Positions 9,076 to 15,517 of a stretch of 16,316 bases of DNA are shown here, piece by piece (position 1 is the first letter of the stretch; each line of letters starts with the position of its first letter). Below the pieces are notes generated by a model. It was not told where the DNA came from, ran no database searches, and worked only from the letters and a program-made list of their open reading frames with translations. Location: positions 1-16,316 of the forward strand of contig CANFNN010000030.1 in NCBI GenBank assembly GCA_947448095.1. Reading direction: 5' to 3'. Source of the DNA: Bacteriovoracaceae bacterium (GTDB taxonomy: Bacteria; Bdellovibrionota; Bacteriovoracia; Bacteriovoracales; Bacteriovoracaceae). Made by a program: the position numbers and the translations under genes.

Positions 9076-9168
9076 TAAATTAACAAGCACTCTCTGTATT
9101 GCAAATATTATAGCGATTCAGTGAGAGTAATTCCATGTATGTTATTTGGAGTGAAGAGGAGCGTTTTT

Positions 9169-9639
9169 ATGTCAAGAAAAAGAAAAGCAGAAGTTAGAGA
9201 AGTGTTACCAGATCCAAAATTTCAAGATGTTGTAATTACAAAATTCGTAAACACATTGATGATTGGTGGAAAAAAATCAATTGCTGAAAAAATATTTTAC
9301 GGCGCACTTGACCTTATTCAAGAAAAGACAGGTGAAGAACCCCTTAAGGTGTTCAAAAAAGCCCTGTCAAATATCAAGCCAGCAGTCGAGGTAAAATCTA
9401 GAAGAATTGGTGGAGCAACTTACCAAATACCAGTAGAAGTTCGTCCAGCTCGTCGTCAATCACTTGCTCTTCGTTGGTTGAGAGATTACGCTTCCGATAG
9501 AAGTGGAAAAACAATGATACAAAAACTTGCTGATGAGATAATTGATGCTTCTCAAAACAGAGGTGGATCAGTTAAGAAACGTGAAGATGTCTACAAGATG
9601 GCTGAAGCCAACAAAGCTTTTGCTCACCTTAAGTGGTAG
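9169..9639 (+). CDS. rpsG: 30S ribosomal protein S7
   Basis: S7 nucleates assembly of the 30S head and borders the E site. The frame is open back to a GTG at 9121, but the ATG at 9169 is preferred. It has AGGAG (9157-9161) 7 nt upstream, and it gives 156 aa starting M-S-R-K-R-K-A-E, the usual size and start. Family motifs include K-F-V-N-T-L-M-I-G-G-K-K-S and the C-terminal region ending A-N-K-A-F-A-H-L-K-W. The 93-nt gap from rpsL is where S7 represses its own synthesis in E. coli; I find no convincing equivalent fold here. The stop codon lies within a hairpin reaching towards fusA. Confidence 0.98.
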   Translation: MSRKRKAEVREVLPDPKFQDVVITKFVNTLMIGGKKSIAEKIFYGALDLIQEKTGEEPLKVFKKALSNIKPAVEVKSRRIGGATYQIPVEVRPARRQSLALRWLRDYASDRSGKTMIQKLADEIIDASQNRGGSVKKREDVYKMAEANKAFAHLKW

Positions 9640-9660
9640 TTTCCTTTCGGAAGCAACTAC
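9636..9660 (+). promoter_or_regulatory. Hairpin across the rpsG stop, upstream of SD-less fusA
   Basis: GTAGT (9636-9640) pairs with ACTAC (9656-9660), and TTCC (9641-9644) pairs with GGAA (9649-9652) around TTTC, leaving a three-base bulge (GCA). The stem includes the rpsG stop TAG (9637-9639), so ribosomes finishing rpsG would melt it. No T tract follows. Because fusA has no visible ribosome binding site, this may take part in translational coupling or RNA processing. The structure is seen; the role is inferred. Confidence 0.5.
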
Positions 9661-9672
9661 TGAATTTCAAAT

Positions 9673-11757
9673 ATGAGTTCTAAGCATATAGATAAAATTC
9701 GTAATATCGGCATCATGGCCCATATTGATGCCGGTAAAACGACTACCACAGAAAGAATTCTCTACTATACTGGGAAAAGTCACAAGATTGGAGAAGTTCA
9801 CGATGGAACTGCGACAATGGATTGGATGATTCAAGAACAGGAGAGGGGGATTACCATAACTTCGGCAGCAACGACTTGTCGTTGGTTAAATAACACAATT
9901 AACATTATAGACACACCTGGGCACGTAGATTTTACAATTGAAGTGGAGAGATCATTGAGGGTTCTCGATGGAGCTATTGGTGTGTTTGATGCGGTCTCAG
10001 GTGTTGAGCCTCAGTCTGAAACTGTTTGGGCTCAAGCAGATAGATATGGCGTGCCACGATTGGCTTTTGTTAATAAAATGGATCGGATGGGTGCTGATTT
10101 CGATAACTGCATTTTAGAAATTAGAGAAAAATTAGATAAAAAAGCTGCTGCTATTCAGCGACCAATAGGCTCTGAGGAGAATTTCTCAGGAATTGTTGAT
10201 CTTGTTGAAATGAAGGCTCTATATTTTGCCTCAGAAAGCTTGGGCTCAAAGGTTGAAATAAAAGAAATTCCAGAAGATATTTTAGATGAATGTTTAATGT
10301 ACAGAGATGAGTTGTTGGATAACTTATCAGATTATGATGAAGTGCTGACAGATCTTATTTTAATGGATCAGAAACCAAATGTTACACAGATAAAAGTAGC
10401 TTTAAGAAAAGCTGTAATATCGTATAACTTTATTCCAGTACTGTGCGGATCAGCTTTTAAAAATAAAGGAATACAGCCTCTTTTGGATGCAGTTGTAGAC
10501 TACCTTCCTTCTCCATCTGACAGGGGGGAATTGAAAGGGCACAATTTAAAAGACTCTGAAAAAATTGAAATTAGAAAGCCAGAAATTGATGAAATATTAA
10601 GTGGTATTGCTTTTAAAATAGCAACAGATCCTTTTGTTGGCAGTGTAACGTATGTAAGAATTTATTCTGGAAAACTCGAATCTGGTCAGACCGTATACAA
10701 TTCTCTGAAGAAAAAAAGAGAAAGAGTAAATAAAATATTTCAAATGCACGCTGATAAGCGCACGGAGTTACAAGAGGCTTTTGCAGGGGATATTGTTGCA
10801 ATTGCAGGATTTAAAGAAACTACGACTGGCGAAACAATATGTATGGAAAATAAGCCAATTGTTTACGATTTAATGGAATTTCCAGAAACTGTTATATCGG
10901 TTGCAATTGAGCCAAAAACGGCAGCAGATGAAAAAAAATTAGTAAGCACACTTGAACAGTTAAAAAATGAAGATCCATCGTTTACGTTCAGAGCAAATCA
11001 AGAGACAGGCCAGCTTTTAATTTACGGAATGGGTGAATTGCATTTAGAAATTATAGTAGATAGGCTTCAGCGAGAATTTAATGTAGGAATTAGAGTTGGA
11101 AAGCCACAAGTTTCCTACAGAGAAAGCATATCAACGTCTGCGACATCAGAAGGAATTTTTCATAAAGATCTTGCAAACAAAGTGCAATTTGGTCAGGTGA
11201 CTTTAAAGGTTGAGCCTATAGATTATCAAGCAGGAGTTCTTTTTGAATCAGAATTGAATTCAAAGAAACTTCCACAAATATTTATCGATGCTGTAAAAAA
11301 ATCTATCATGGATACAGCTCCTGGTGGTATGCTTGCGGGGTATCCATTTTTAAACATCAAAGCAATTCTAACTGACGCAAGGTTTAATGAAAATGAATCA
11401 ACAGAGGTTGCATATGCAATTGCCGCTTCTACGGCTTTTAGAGATGCGTGCAAGAAAGCTAGCGTTCGCCTACTTGAGCCTGTAATGGATCTTGAGGTGG
11501 TTACTCCACAGGATTATACAGGAGATGTGATTTCTGACATTAATTCAAAGCGTGGCAAGATTATTACTATGGGGATTAAGCAAAATAAAGATTTGATCTC
11601 GGCAGAGGTTCCGCTGGCAGAGCTTTTTGGTTACAGTACTGACTTGAGGTCAAAATCACAAGGCAGGGCGAGTTTTACAATGAAATTTAAATGTTATATT
11701 GAAATGCCTGTAGAATTAGCAAAATCTACTTTGGAAAAAAAAGGGATCTATATTTAA
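9673..11757 (+). CDS. fusA: Translation elongation factor G
   Basis: EF-G is the GTPase that drives tRNA-mRNA translocation; 694 aa, a normal length. The G domain has A-H-I-D-A-G-K-T-T (16-24), switch I Q-E-R-G-I-T-I-T, D-T-P-G-H and N-K-M-D. Later domains show G-M-G-E-L-H-L-E-I with G-K-P-Q-V-S-Y-R-E, and a C-terminal end with Y-S-T-D-L-R-S-K-S-Q-G-R-A-S-F-T-M. The start ATG at 9673 is fixed by an in-frame TGA just upstream (9661-9663) and by the conserved N-terminus, yet no Shine-Dalgarno sequence precedes it. Some phrases (T-G-Q-L-L-I-Y-G-M-G, G-K-P-Q-V-S-Y-R-E) recall the spdEFG1 branch of spirochaetes and some deltaproteobacteria. At least 17 ATA isoleucine codons occur here, against two I find in tuf, so codon adaptation is weaker than in its neighbours. 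Confidence 0.97.
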   Translation: MSSKHIDKIRNIGIMAHIDAGKTTTTERILYYTGKSHKIGEVHDGTATMDWMIQEQERGITITSAATTCRWLNNTINIIDTPGHVDFTIEVERSLRVLDGAIGVFDAVSGVEPQSETVWAQADRYGVPRLAFVNKMDRMGADFDNCILEIREKLDKKAAAIQRPIGSEENFSGIVDLVEMKALYFASESLGSKVEIKEIPEDILDECLMYRDELLDNLSDYDEVLTDLILMDQKPNVTQIKVALRKAVISYNFIPVLCGSAFKNKGIQPLLDAVVDYLPSPSDRGELKGHNLKDSEKIEIRKPEIDEILSGIAFKIATDPFVGSVTYVRIYSGKLESGQTVYNSLKKKRERVNKIFQMHADKRTELQEAFAGDIVAIAGFKETTTGETICMENKPIVYDLMEFPETVISVAIEPKTAADEKKLVSTLEQLKNEDPSFTFRANQETGQLLIYGMGELHLEIIVDRLQREFNVGIRVGKPQVSYRESISTSATSEGIFHKDLANKVQFGQVTLKVEPIDYQAGVLFESELNSKKLPQIFIDAVKKSIMDTAPGGMLAGYPFLNIKAILTDARFNENESTEVAYAIAASTAFRDACKKASVRLLEPVMDLEVVTPQDYTGDVISDINSKRGKIITMGIKQNKDLISAEVPLAELFGYSTDLRSKSQGRASFTMKFKCYIEMPVELAKSTLEKKGIYI

Positions 11758-11776
11758 ATATTTGAGGAGTTATTCA

Positions 11777-12967
11777 ATGGCTAAGGAAAAATTCGACCGT
11801 AATAAACCGCACGTTAACATCGGAACTATTGGTCACGTAGATCATGGAAAGACGACATTAACAGCAGCAATCACAATGACTATGGCAAAAATCCATGGTG
11901 GAGCAGCGAAGTCTTATGCAGACATCGATTCAGCACCAGAAGAAAAAGCGCGTGGTATTACAATTAATACAGCTCACGTTGAATATGAAACAGCAACTCG
12001 TCACTACGCTCACGTAGACTGTCCAGGTCACGCGGACTATGTAAAAAACATGATAACAGGAGCTGCGCAAATGGACGGCGGTATCTTAGTTTGTTCAGCA
12101 GCAGACGGACCTATGCCACAAACTAGAGAGCATATCCTTCTTGCACGTCAGGTAGGTGTACCGGCGCTAGTAGTTTTCTTAAACAAAGTAGACATGGTAG
12201 ATGATCCAGAGCTTTTAGAGCTAGTAGAAATGGAAATGAGAGAGCTTCTTTCATCATATAACTTTCCAGGGGATGCGATTCCTTTTATTACAGGATCTGC
12301 ACTTGCAGCAGTAGAAGGAAGAAACCCAGAGATCGGAGAATCAAAAATCGTAGCACTAATGGATGCAGTAGATGCTTATATCCCAACCCCGCAAAGAGAT
12401 GTTGATAAGCCTTTCCTTATGCCAGTAGAGGACGTTTTCTCAATCTCTGGACGTGGAACGGTAGTAACGGGAAGAATTGAGCGCGGAATAATCAAAGTTA
12501 ACGAAGAGATCGAAATCGTAGGAATCCGTGAACCACAAAAAACAACTGTTACGGGAATTGAAATGTTCCGTAAACTTCTTGATCAAGGTCAAGCGGGAGA
12601 TAATGCAGGTTTATTACTTCGTGGAACTAAGAGAGAGGATATTGAGCGCGGACAGTGTTTAATTAAGCCAGGATCAGTAAAGCCACATGCAAAGTTCCAA
12701 GCAGAGGTGTATATTTTAACAAAAGATGAAGGTGGACGCCACACTCCAATCTTTAAAGGATACCGCCCGCAATTTTACTTCAGAACAACAGACGTTACAG
12801 GATCAATTGAGTTAAATGCTGGAGTGGAAATGGTAATGCCAGGGGACAATACAACATTTAAGGTTGAGTTGATTTCAAAGGTAGCAATGGAAAAATCACT
12901 TCGTTTTGCGATCCGTGAAGGCGGTAGAACAATCGGTGCTGGTACTGTTGCTGAAATTTTAGATTAG
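11777..12967 (+). CDS. tuf: Translation elongation factor Tu
   Basis: EF-Tu delivers aminoacyl-tRNA to the ribosome as a GTP complex. I start at the ATG 11777, giving 396 aa beginning M-A-K-E-K-F-D-R; GAGGAG (11764-11769) lies 7 nt upstream, and an earlier in-frame TTG falls within that site. The P-loop G-H-V-D-H-G-K-T is at 19-26, followed by A-R-G-I-T-I-N-T, D-C-P-G-H and N-K-V-D. It lies 19 nt after fusA, as tufA does at the end of the str operon, but is followed by trnW and secE, the usual setting of tufB. The gene may therefore be a fusion or collapse of two near-identical chromosomal copies. Codon use is strongly selected, in contrast to fusA. Only its copy-number status is in doubt. 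Confidence 0.98.
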   Translation: MAKEKFDRNKPHVNIGTIGHVDHGKTTLTAAITMTMAKIHGGAAKSYADIDSAPEEKARGITINTAHVEYETATRHYAHVDCPGHADYVKNMITGAAQMDGGILVCSAADGPMPQTREHILLARQVGVPALVVFLNKVDMVDDPELLELVEMEMRELLSSYNFPGDAIPFITGSALAAVEGRNPEIGESKIVALMDAVDAYIPTPQRDVDKPFLMPVEDVFSISGRGTVVTGRIERGIIKVNEEIEIVGIREPQKTTVTGIEMFRKLLDQGQAGDNAGLLLRGTKREDIERGQCLIKPGSVKPHAKFQAEVYILTKDEGGRHTPIFKGYRPQFYFRTTDVTGSIELNAGVEMVMPGDNTTFKVELISKVAMEKSLRFAIREGGRTIGAGTVAEILD

Positions 12968-12993
12968 TTAGATATTTAAATTTTTAAATTATA

Positions 12994-13020
12994 GGGGTCG
13001 GTATTCCGGCCCCTTTTATT
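12994..13020 (+). terminator. Intrinsic terminator after tuf
   Basis: Arm 12994-13001 (GGGGTCGG) pairs with 13006-13013 (CCGGCCCC) around the loop TATT. Seven of the eight pairs are Watson-Crick and one is a T-G wobble. TTTTATT (13014-13020) follows. This is a textbook Rho-independent terminator 26 nt after the tuf stop. Its tail ends 4 nt before the tRNA-Trp gene, leaving no room for a separate tRNA promoter downstream of it. Confidence 0.92.
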
Positions 13021-13024
13021 CGAT

Positions 13025-13100
13025 GGGTGTATAGCTCCAACGGTAGAGTAGGTGATTCCAAATCACTTGGTTGTAGGTTCGAATCCTACTGCACCCGCCA
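13025..13100 (+). tRNA. trnW: tRNA-Trp (anticodon CCA)
   Basis: This is a complete 76-nt cloverleaf. The acceptor arms are GGGTGTA (13025-13031) and TGCACCC (13090-13096), with one G-T pair. The D arm starts GCTC. The anticodon stem GGTGA/TCACT encloses TTCCAAA, with anticodon CCA at 13058-13060. The T arm is GTAGG-TTCGAAT-CCTAC. The discriminator is G (13097), and a CCA end is encoded at 13098-13100. It reads UGG. A tRNA-Trp between tuf and secE is a common bacterial arrangement. The terminator just upstream implies expression by read-through from tuf. Confidence 0.97.
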
Positions 13101-13143
13101 ATAAAATCCACTGCTAAGCGTTGGTTCAATAACGAAAAATAAA

Positions 13144-13174
13144 TAGACATTTTATAATTTATCTAGCATATAAA
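13144..13174 (+). promoter_or_regulatory. Possible promoter before secE-nusG
   Basis: The 112-nt gap between trnW and secE is very AT-rich. It contains TAGACA (13144-13149), a perfect TATAAT (13153-13158) and TATAAA (13169-13174). TAGACA to TATAAA has a 19-nt spacer, long for sigma-70, and TATAAT has no good -35 element at 16-18 nt. In sequence this AT-rich, such matches arise easily by chance, so this is only a candidate. A promoter here would start the secE-nusG-rplKAJL-rpoBC transcription unit. Confidence 0.25.
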
Positions 13175-13212
13175 TTAGACTCTATTTTTTTTATCATTCT
13201 AAAAAGGTAATT

Positions 13213-13599
13213 ATGTCTATCATTAAGAGCGAAGACTCAAGCAAGTGGATTAACGCCCTCGTTGCAATTGCAGCGTTGTTATCTGGATTTGTTGTTACAA
13301 GATTTGCAAATCAATTAGGTGTATGGTTTGACCTAGAAGCAAAAATTCCAAATTTTTCTTTAGTCTCTCAAGGTTTAGGCTTTGTAATGGGCGTTGTAGT
13401 CTTTGTTGCAGTATTAAAAAACATCAAAAGTTCAACTTACTTACAAGATGTTTACAACGAACTGCTAAAGGTTGTTTGGCCAGCTAAGGATGCAACTTTA
13501 AAAATGACAATGGGATTAGTTGTCGCACTAGTTGTTGTGGCAGGTATATTTGTTTTTGTAGATTTTATTTTCAAGAAAATATTAAGTTTCGTTTATTAA
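13213..13599 (+). CDS. secE: Preprotein translocase subunit SecE
   Basis: SecE is the small clamp subunit of the SecYEG channel in the inner membrane. At 128 aa it has three predicted membrane helices (about 12-30, 51-69 and 98-120), the long form seen in E. coli (127 aa), unlike the single-helix form of many phyla. Before the last helix lies the conserved amphipathic segment around Y-N-E-L-L-K-V-V-W-P (81-90). The ATG at 13213 has AAGG (13204-13207) 5 nt upstream. nusG follows after 21 nt, the near-universal bacterial pairing. The stop codon sits in a short TTAA-type repeat (13595-13609). Confidence 0.96.
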   Translation: MSIIKSEDSSKWINALVAIAALLSGFVVTRFANQLGVWFDLEAKIPNFSLVSQGLGFVMGVVVFVAVLKNIKSSTYLQDVYNELLKVVWPAKDATLKMTMGLVVALVVVAGIFVFVDFIFKKILSFVY

Positions 13600-13620
13600 T
13601 TAATTAATTGGTATTTAACT

Positions 13621-14208
13621 ATGACAGATTCATCTCAAAATACTCATGACTTACAATTGGCTAAAGGTGATACACCTGAATTTAAGTGGTACATCGCTAA
13701 AGCACAAACTGGTCAAGAAAATAAAGTCACAAAGTCGTTAAAAGAAAGAATTGTTAACCATAAAATGACTGAATTTTTCTCAGATATACTAGTACCAGAA
13801 GAAACAGTCGTAACAACTGCTAGTGGAAAAAAGAAAACAATTAAGAAAAAGTTTTTTCCTGGCTATGTCTTGATAAAGATGATCATGAATGATAAGACAT
13901 GGCACCTTGTAAAAAGCACTGATAAAATCACAGGTTTTATTGGGGGAACTCTTGATAAGCCAGCTCCAATAACAAATGAAGAAGCTGCTTATATGACTTC
14001 TCAGATGGAAGATGGTTTCAAGAAACCTAGAACTTCAGTTAATTTTACAGAAGGGGAGTCAGTGAAGGTTATTGAAGGACCTTTTGCTAACTTCGTAGGA
14101 ACAATTGAAGCTGTAAATGAAAAAGGTAAAGTTAAGGTAAACGTTTCTATTTTTGGTCGTCCTACTCCAGTGGAATTGGACTTTACTCAAGTTGAAAAAG
14201 TTTCTTAA
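13621..14208 (+). CDS. nusG: Transcription termination/antitermination factor NusG
   Basis: NusG binds the RNA polymerase clamp, reduces pausing and links transcription to Rho or to ribosomes. At 195 aa it is somewhat longer than the usual 175-185, mainly through about 20 polar residues before the first strand. The NGN domain runs from about 21 (F-K-W-Y-I-A-K-A) to 125 with the F-F-P-G-Y-V-L-I-K core. The C-terminal KOW domain (about 144-195) has G-P-F-A-N-F-V-G-T-I. The ATG at 13621 is the only suitable ATG before the first strand. No Shine-Dalgarno sequence is visible, so translation probably depends on coupling with secE, 21 nt upstream. Confidence 0.97.
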   Translation: MTDSSQNTHDLQLAKGDTPEFKWYIAKAQTGQENKVTKSLKERIVNHKMTEFFSDILVPEETVVTTASGKKKTIKKKFFPGYVLIKMIMNDKTWHLVKSTDKITGFIGGTLDKPAPITNEEAAYMTSQMEDGFKKPRTSVNFTEGESVKVIEGPFANFVGTIEAVNEKGKVKVNVSIFGRPTPVELDFTQVEKVS

Positions 14209-14238
14209 ATAAAAAATAAAGTTTTGTAGGAGAGATAT

Positions 14239-14667
14239 ATGGCTAAGAAAGTAACAGGTTTTATAAAATTACAAATTGCAGGCGGAAAGGCAAATCCATC
14301 ACCACCAATTGGACCAGCACTTGGTCAAAAGGGTGTAAACATCATGGAGTTTTGTAAAGCTTTTAATGCAAAAACTCAACAGCAGAATGGTGTTGTGTTA
14401 CCAACTATTATTACTGTTTACTCTGATAGATCATTCACGTTTATTACTAAGACTCCTCCGGCTTCATACTTATTAAAAGATAAATTGAAGTTAGAAAGAG
14501 GGGCGCAAAAGCCAGGATCTGAAGTAATGGCTAAGAAAGTTCCTAAGAAAACAGTTGAAGAAATAGTAGACACCAAAAAAGCCGACTTAACTGCTGGAAC
14601 AAAAGAAGCAGGAATGAGAACAATTGAAGGATCAATCCGCTCAATGGGATTGAAGTTAGATTACTAA
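14239..14667 (+). CDS. rplK: 50S ribosomal protein L11
   Basis: L11 binds the GTPase-associated region of 23S rRNA at the base of the stalk and is needed for the RelA stringent response in other bacteria. At 142 aa it has the standard length. The N-terminal domain carries the proline-rich stretch around N-P-S-P-P-I-G-P-A-L-G (19-29), the thiostrepton-contact region, then G-V-N-I-M-E-F-C-K-A-F-N. The C-terminal half is the RNA-binding domain, ending G-S-I-R-S-M-G-L-K-L-D-Y. The ATG at 14239 has AGGAG (14228-14232) 6 nt upstream. It follows nusG by 30 nt, too short for a large leader. Confidence 0.99.
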   Translation: MAKKVTGFIKLQIAGGKANPSPPIGPALGQKGVNIMEFCKAFNAKTQQQNGVVLPTIITVYSDRSFTFITKTPPASYLLKDKLKLERGAQKPGSEVMAKKVPKKTVEEIVDTKKADLTAGTKEAGMRTIEGSIRSMGLKLDY

Positions 14668-14682
14668 ATAATAAAATATAGA

Positions 14683-14718
14683 GCGGGAGACTTCAAAAAG
14701 TCGTTTGACCGCAAAGGA
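14683..14718 (+). promoter_or_regulatory. Hairpin abutting the rplA ribosome binding site; candidate L1 control element
   Basis: GCGG (14683-14686) pairs with CCGC (14709-14712). After an asymmetric internal loop (GA against GTTTGA), GACTT (14689-14693) pairs with AAGTC (14698-14702) around CAAA. The stem ends right at the rplA Shine-Dalgarno AAAGGA (14713-14718). Two short helices split by an asymmetric loop resemble in general form the RNA sites bound by L1, which represses its own operon in E. coli. A protein holding this fold could hinder ribosome entry. The structure is seen; the L1 link is inference. Confidence 0.45.
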
Positions 14719-14724
14719 TGAACA

Positions 14725-15423
14725 ATGGAAAAAGCTTCAAAGCGTTACACAGAGGCAGTAAAAAAAGTTGATAAGACGAAATTCTACTCTTCAGACGAAG
14801 CACTTAAACTCGCAAAAGAAATTAAATCAGCTAAATTTGATGAGACAGTTGATCTAGCATTTAGACTTGGTGTTGATCCAAGACATGCTGATCAAATGAT
14901 TCGGGGCGCGCTTGCTCTACCTGCTGGAACAGGTAAAACTGTTCGGGTTGTGGCAATCACTTCAGGATCAAAGGTTGATGAAGCAACAGCAGCTGGCGCT
15001 GATCATGCTGGTGGTGAAGATATTATTAACAAGATTGCCGGGGGATGGCTGGATTTTGATCGCGTGATTGCCTCTCCAGATATGATGAGTAAATTGGGGA
15101 AAGTTGCACGATTACTAGGGCCACGTGGTTTAATGCCAAACCCTAAATTGGGAACAGTGACAACTGATGTTGCTGGAGCTGTAAAAGAGCAAAAAGCAGG
15201 TAAGGTTGAGTATAGAACTGAAAAGACAGGAATTATTCATGTGCCAATCGGAAAAACGTCATTTACTGCTGAACAACTTAAGCAAAACTATATTGCTATC
15301 GTTGGAGCAATTGTAAAAGCTAAGCCAGCTAGTGCAAAGGGAACATATATTAAATCTCTTACTCTTAGTACTACTATGGGGCCTGGGATTAAAATAGATA
15401 CATCAGAAGCATTTACGCTTTAA
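14725..15423 (+). CDS. rplA: 50S ribosomal protein L1
   Basis: L1 forms the mobile stalk beside the E site and helps release deacylated tRNA; free L1 also represses translation of its mRNA in many bacteria. The 232 aa length is typical. Family motifs include K-F-D-E-T-V-D-L-A-F-R-L-G-V-D, the segment L-G-P-R-G-L-M-P-N-P-K-L-G-T in the middle of the protein, and a C-terminal T-M-G-P-G-I-K-I-D. The ATG at 14725 follows AAAGGA (14713-14718) by 6 nt. A hairpin ends directly at that ribosome site. The gene lies 57 nt after rplK and 94 nt before rplJ, all co-directional. Confidence 0.99.
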   Translation: MEKASKRYTEAVKKVDKTKFYSSDEALKLAKEIKSAKFDETVDLAFRLGVDPRHADQMIRGALALPAGTGKTVRVVAITSGSKVDEATAAGADHAGGEDIINKIAGGWLDFDRVIASPDMMSKLGKVARLLGPRGLMPNPKLGTVTTDVAGAVKEQKAGKVEYRTEKTGIIHVPIGKTSFTAEQLKQNYIAIVGAIVKAKPASAKGTYIKSLTLSTTMGPGIKIDTSEAFTL

Positions 15424-15436
15424 TTAAATGATAAAT

Positions 15437-15513
15437 GAGGGTTGAAGAAAGTCGGTATGTTGAGTAATCAACAATAAAGCCTGCCCAAATCCCCCTCCAG
15501 AAATAATAGGAGG
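15437..15513 (+). promoter_or_regulatory. rplJ leader with alternative SD-sequestering pairings (candidate L10 leader)
   Basis: The rplA-rplJ spacer holds three pairings. GTTGA/TCAAC (15459-15463 with 15468-15472) closes a GTAA tetraloop. GAGGG (15437-15441) can pair with CCCTC (15493-15497), enclosing that hairpin. CCTCC (15494-15498) can instead pair with GGAGG (15509-15513), the core of the rplJ Shine-Dalgarno. The last two share bases and exclude each other, so the leader could switch between an open and a hidden ribosome site. In bacteria the L10-L12 complex is known to bind the rplJ leader and repress it. The pairings are visible; the switch is inferred. Confidence 0.6.
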
Positions 15514-15517
15514 ATAT

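Noticed and set aside
9089..9128. ACTCTC (9089-9094) pairing with GAGAGT (9123-9128) in the rpsL-rpsG spacer, as an S7 repressor site
   Set aside because: Only six pairs around a 28-nt loop, with no visible match to the known S12-S7 regulatory fold; too weak to call without comparison.
9121..9168. Upstream GTG start for rpsG adding 16 residues
   Set aside because: The ATG at 9169 has a proper Shine-Dalgarno and gives the standard 156-aa S7. The added residues are not part of the family.
11762..11776. TTG start for tuf adding five residues
   Set aside because: The TTG overlaps the GAGGAG ribosome site that serves the ATG at 11777, and EF-Tu normally starts M-A-K-E-K.
12973..12990. Self-complementary ATTTAAA/TTTAAAT tract after tuf as a regulatory element
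   Set aside because: It is made only of A and T, weak, and adjacent to a far stronger GC terminator; probably just an AT-rich upstream flank.
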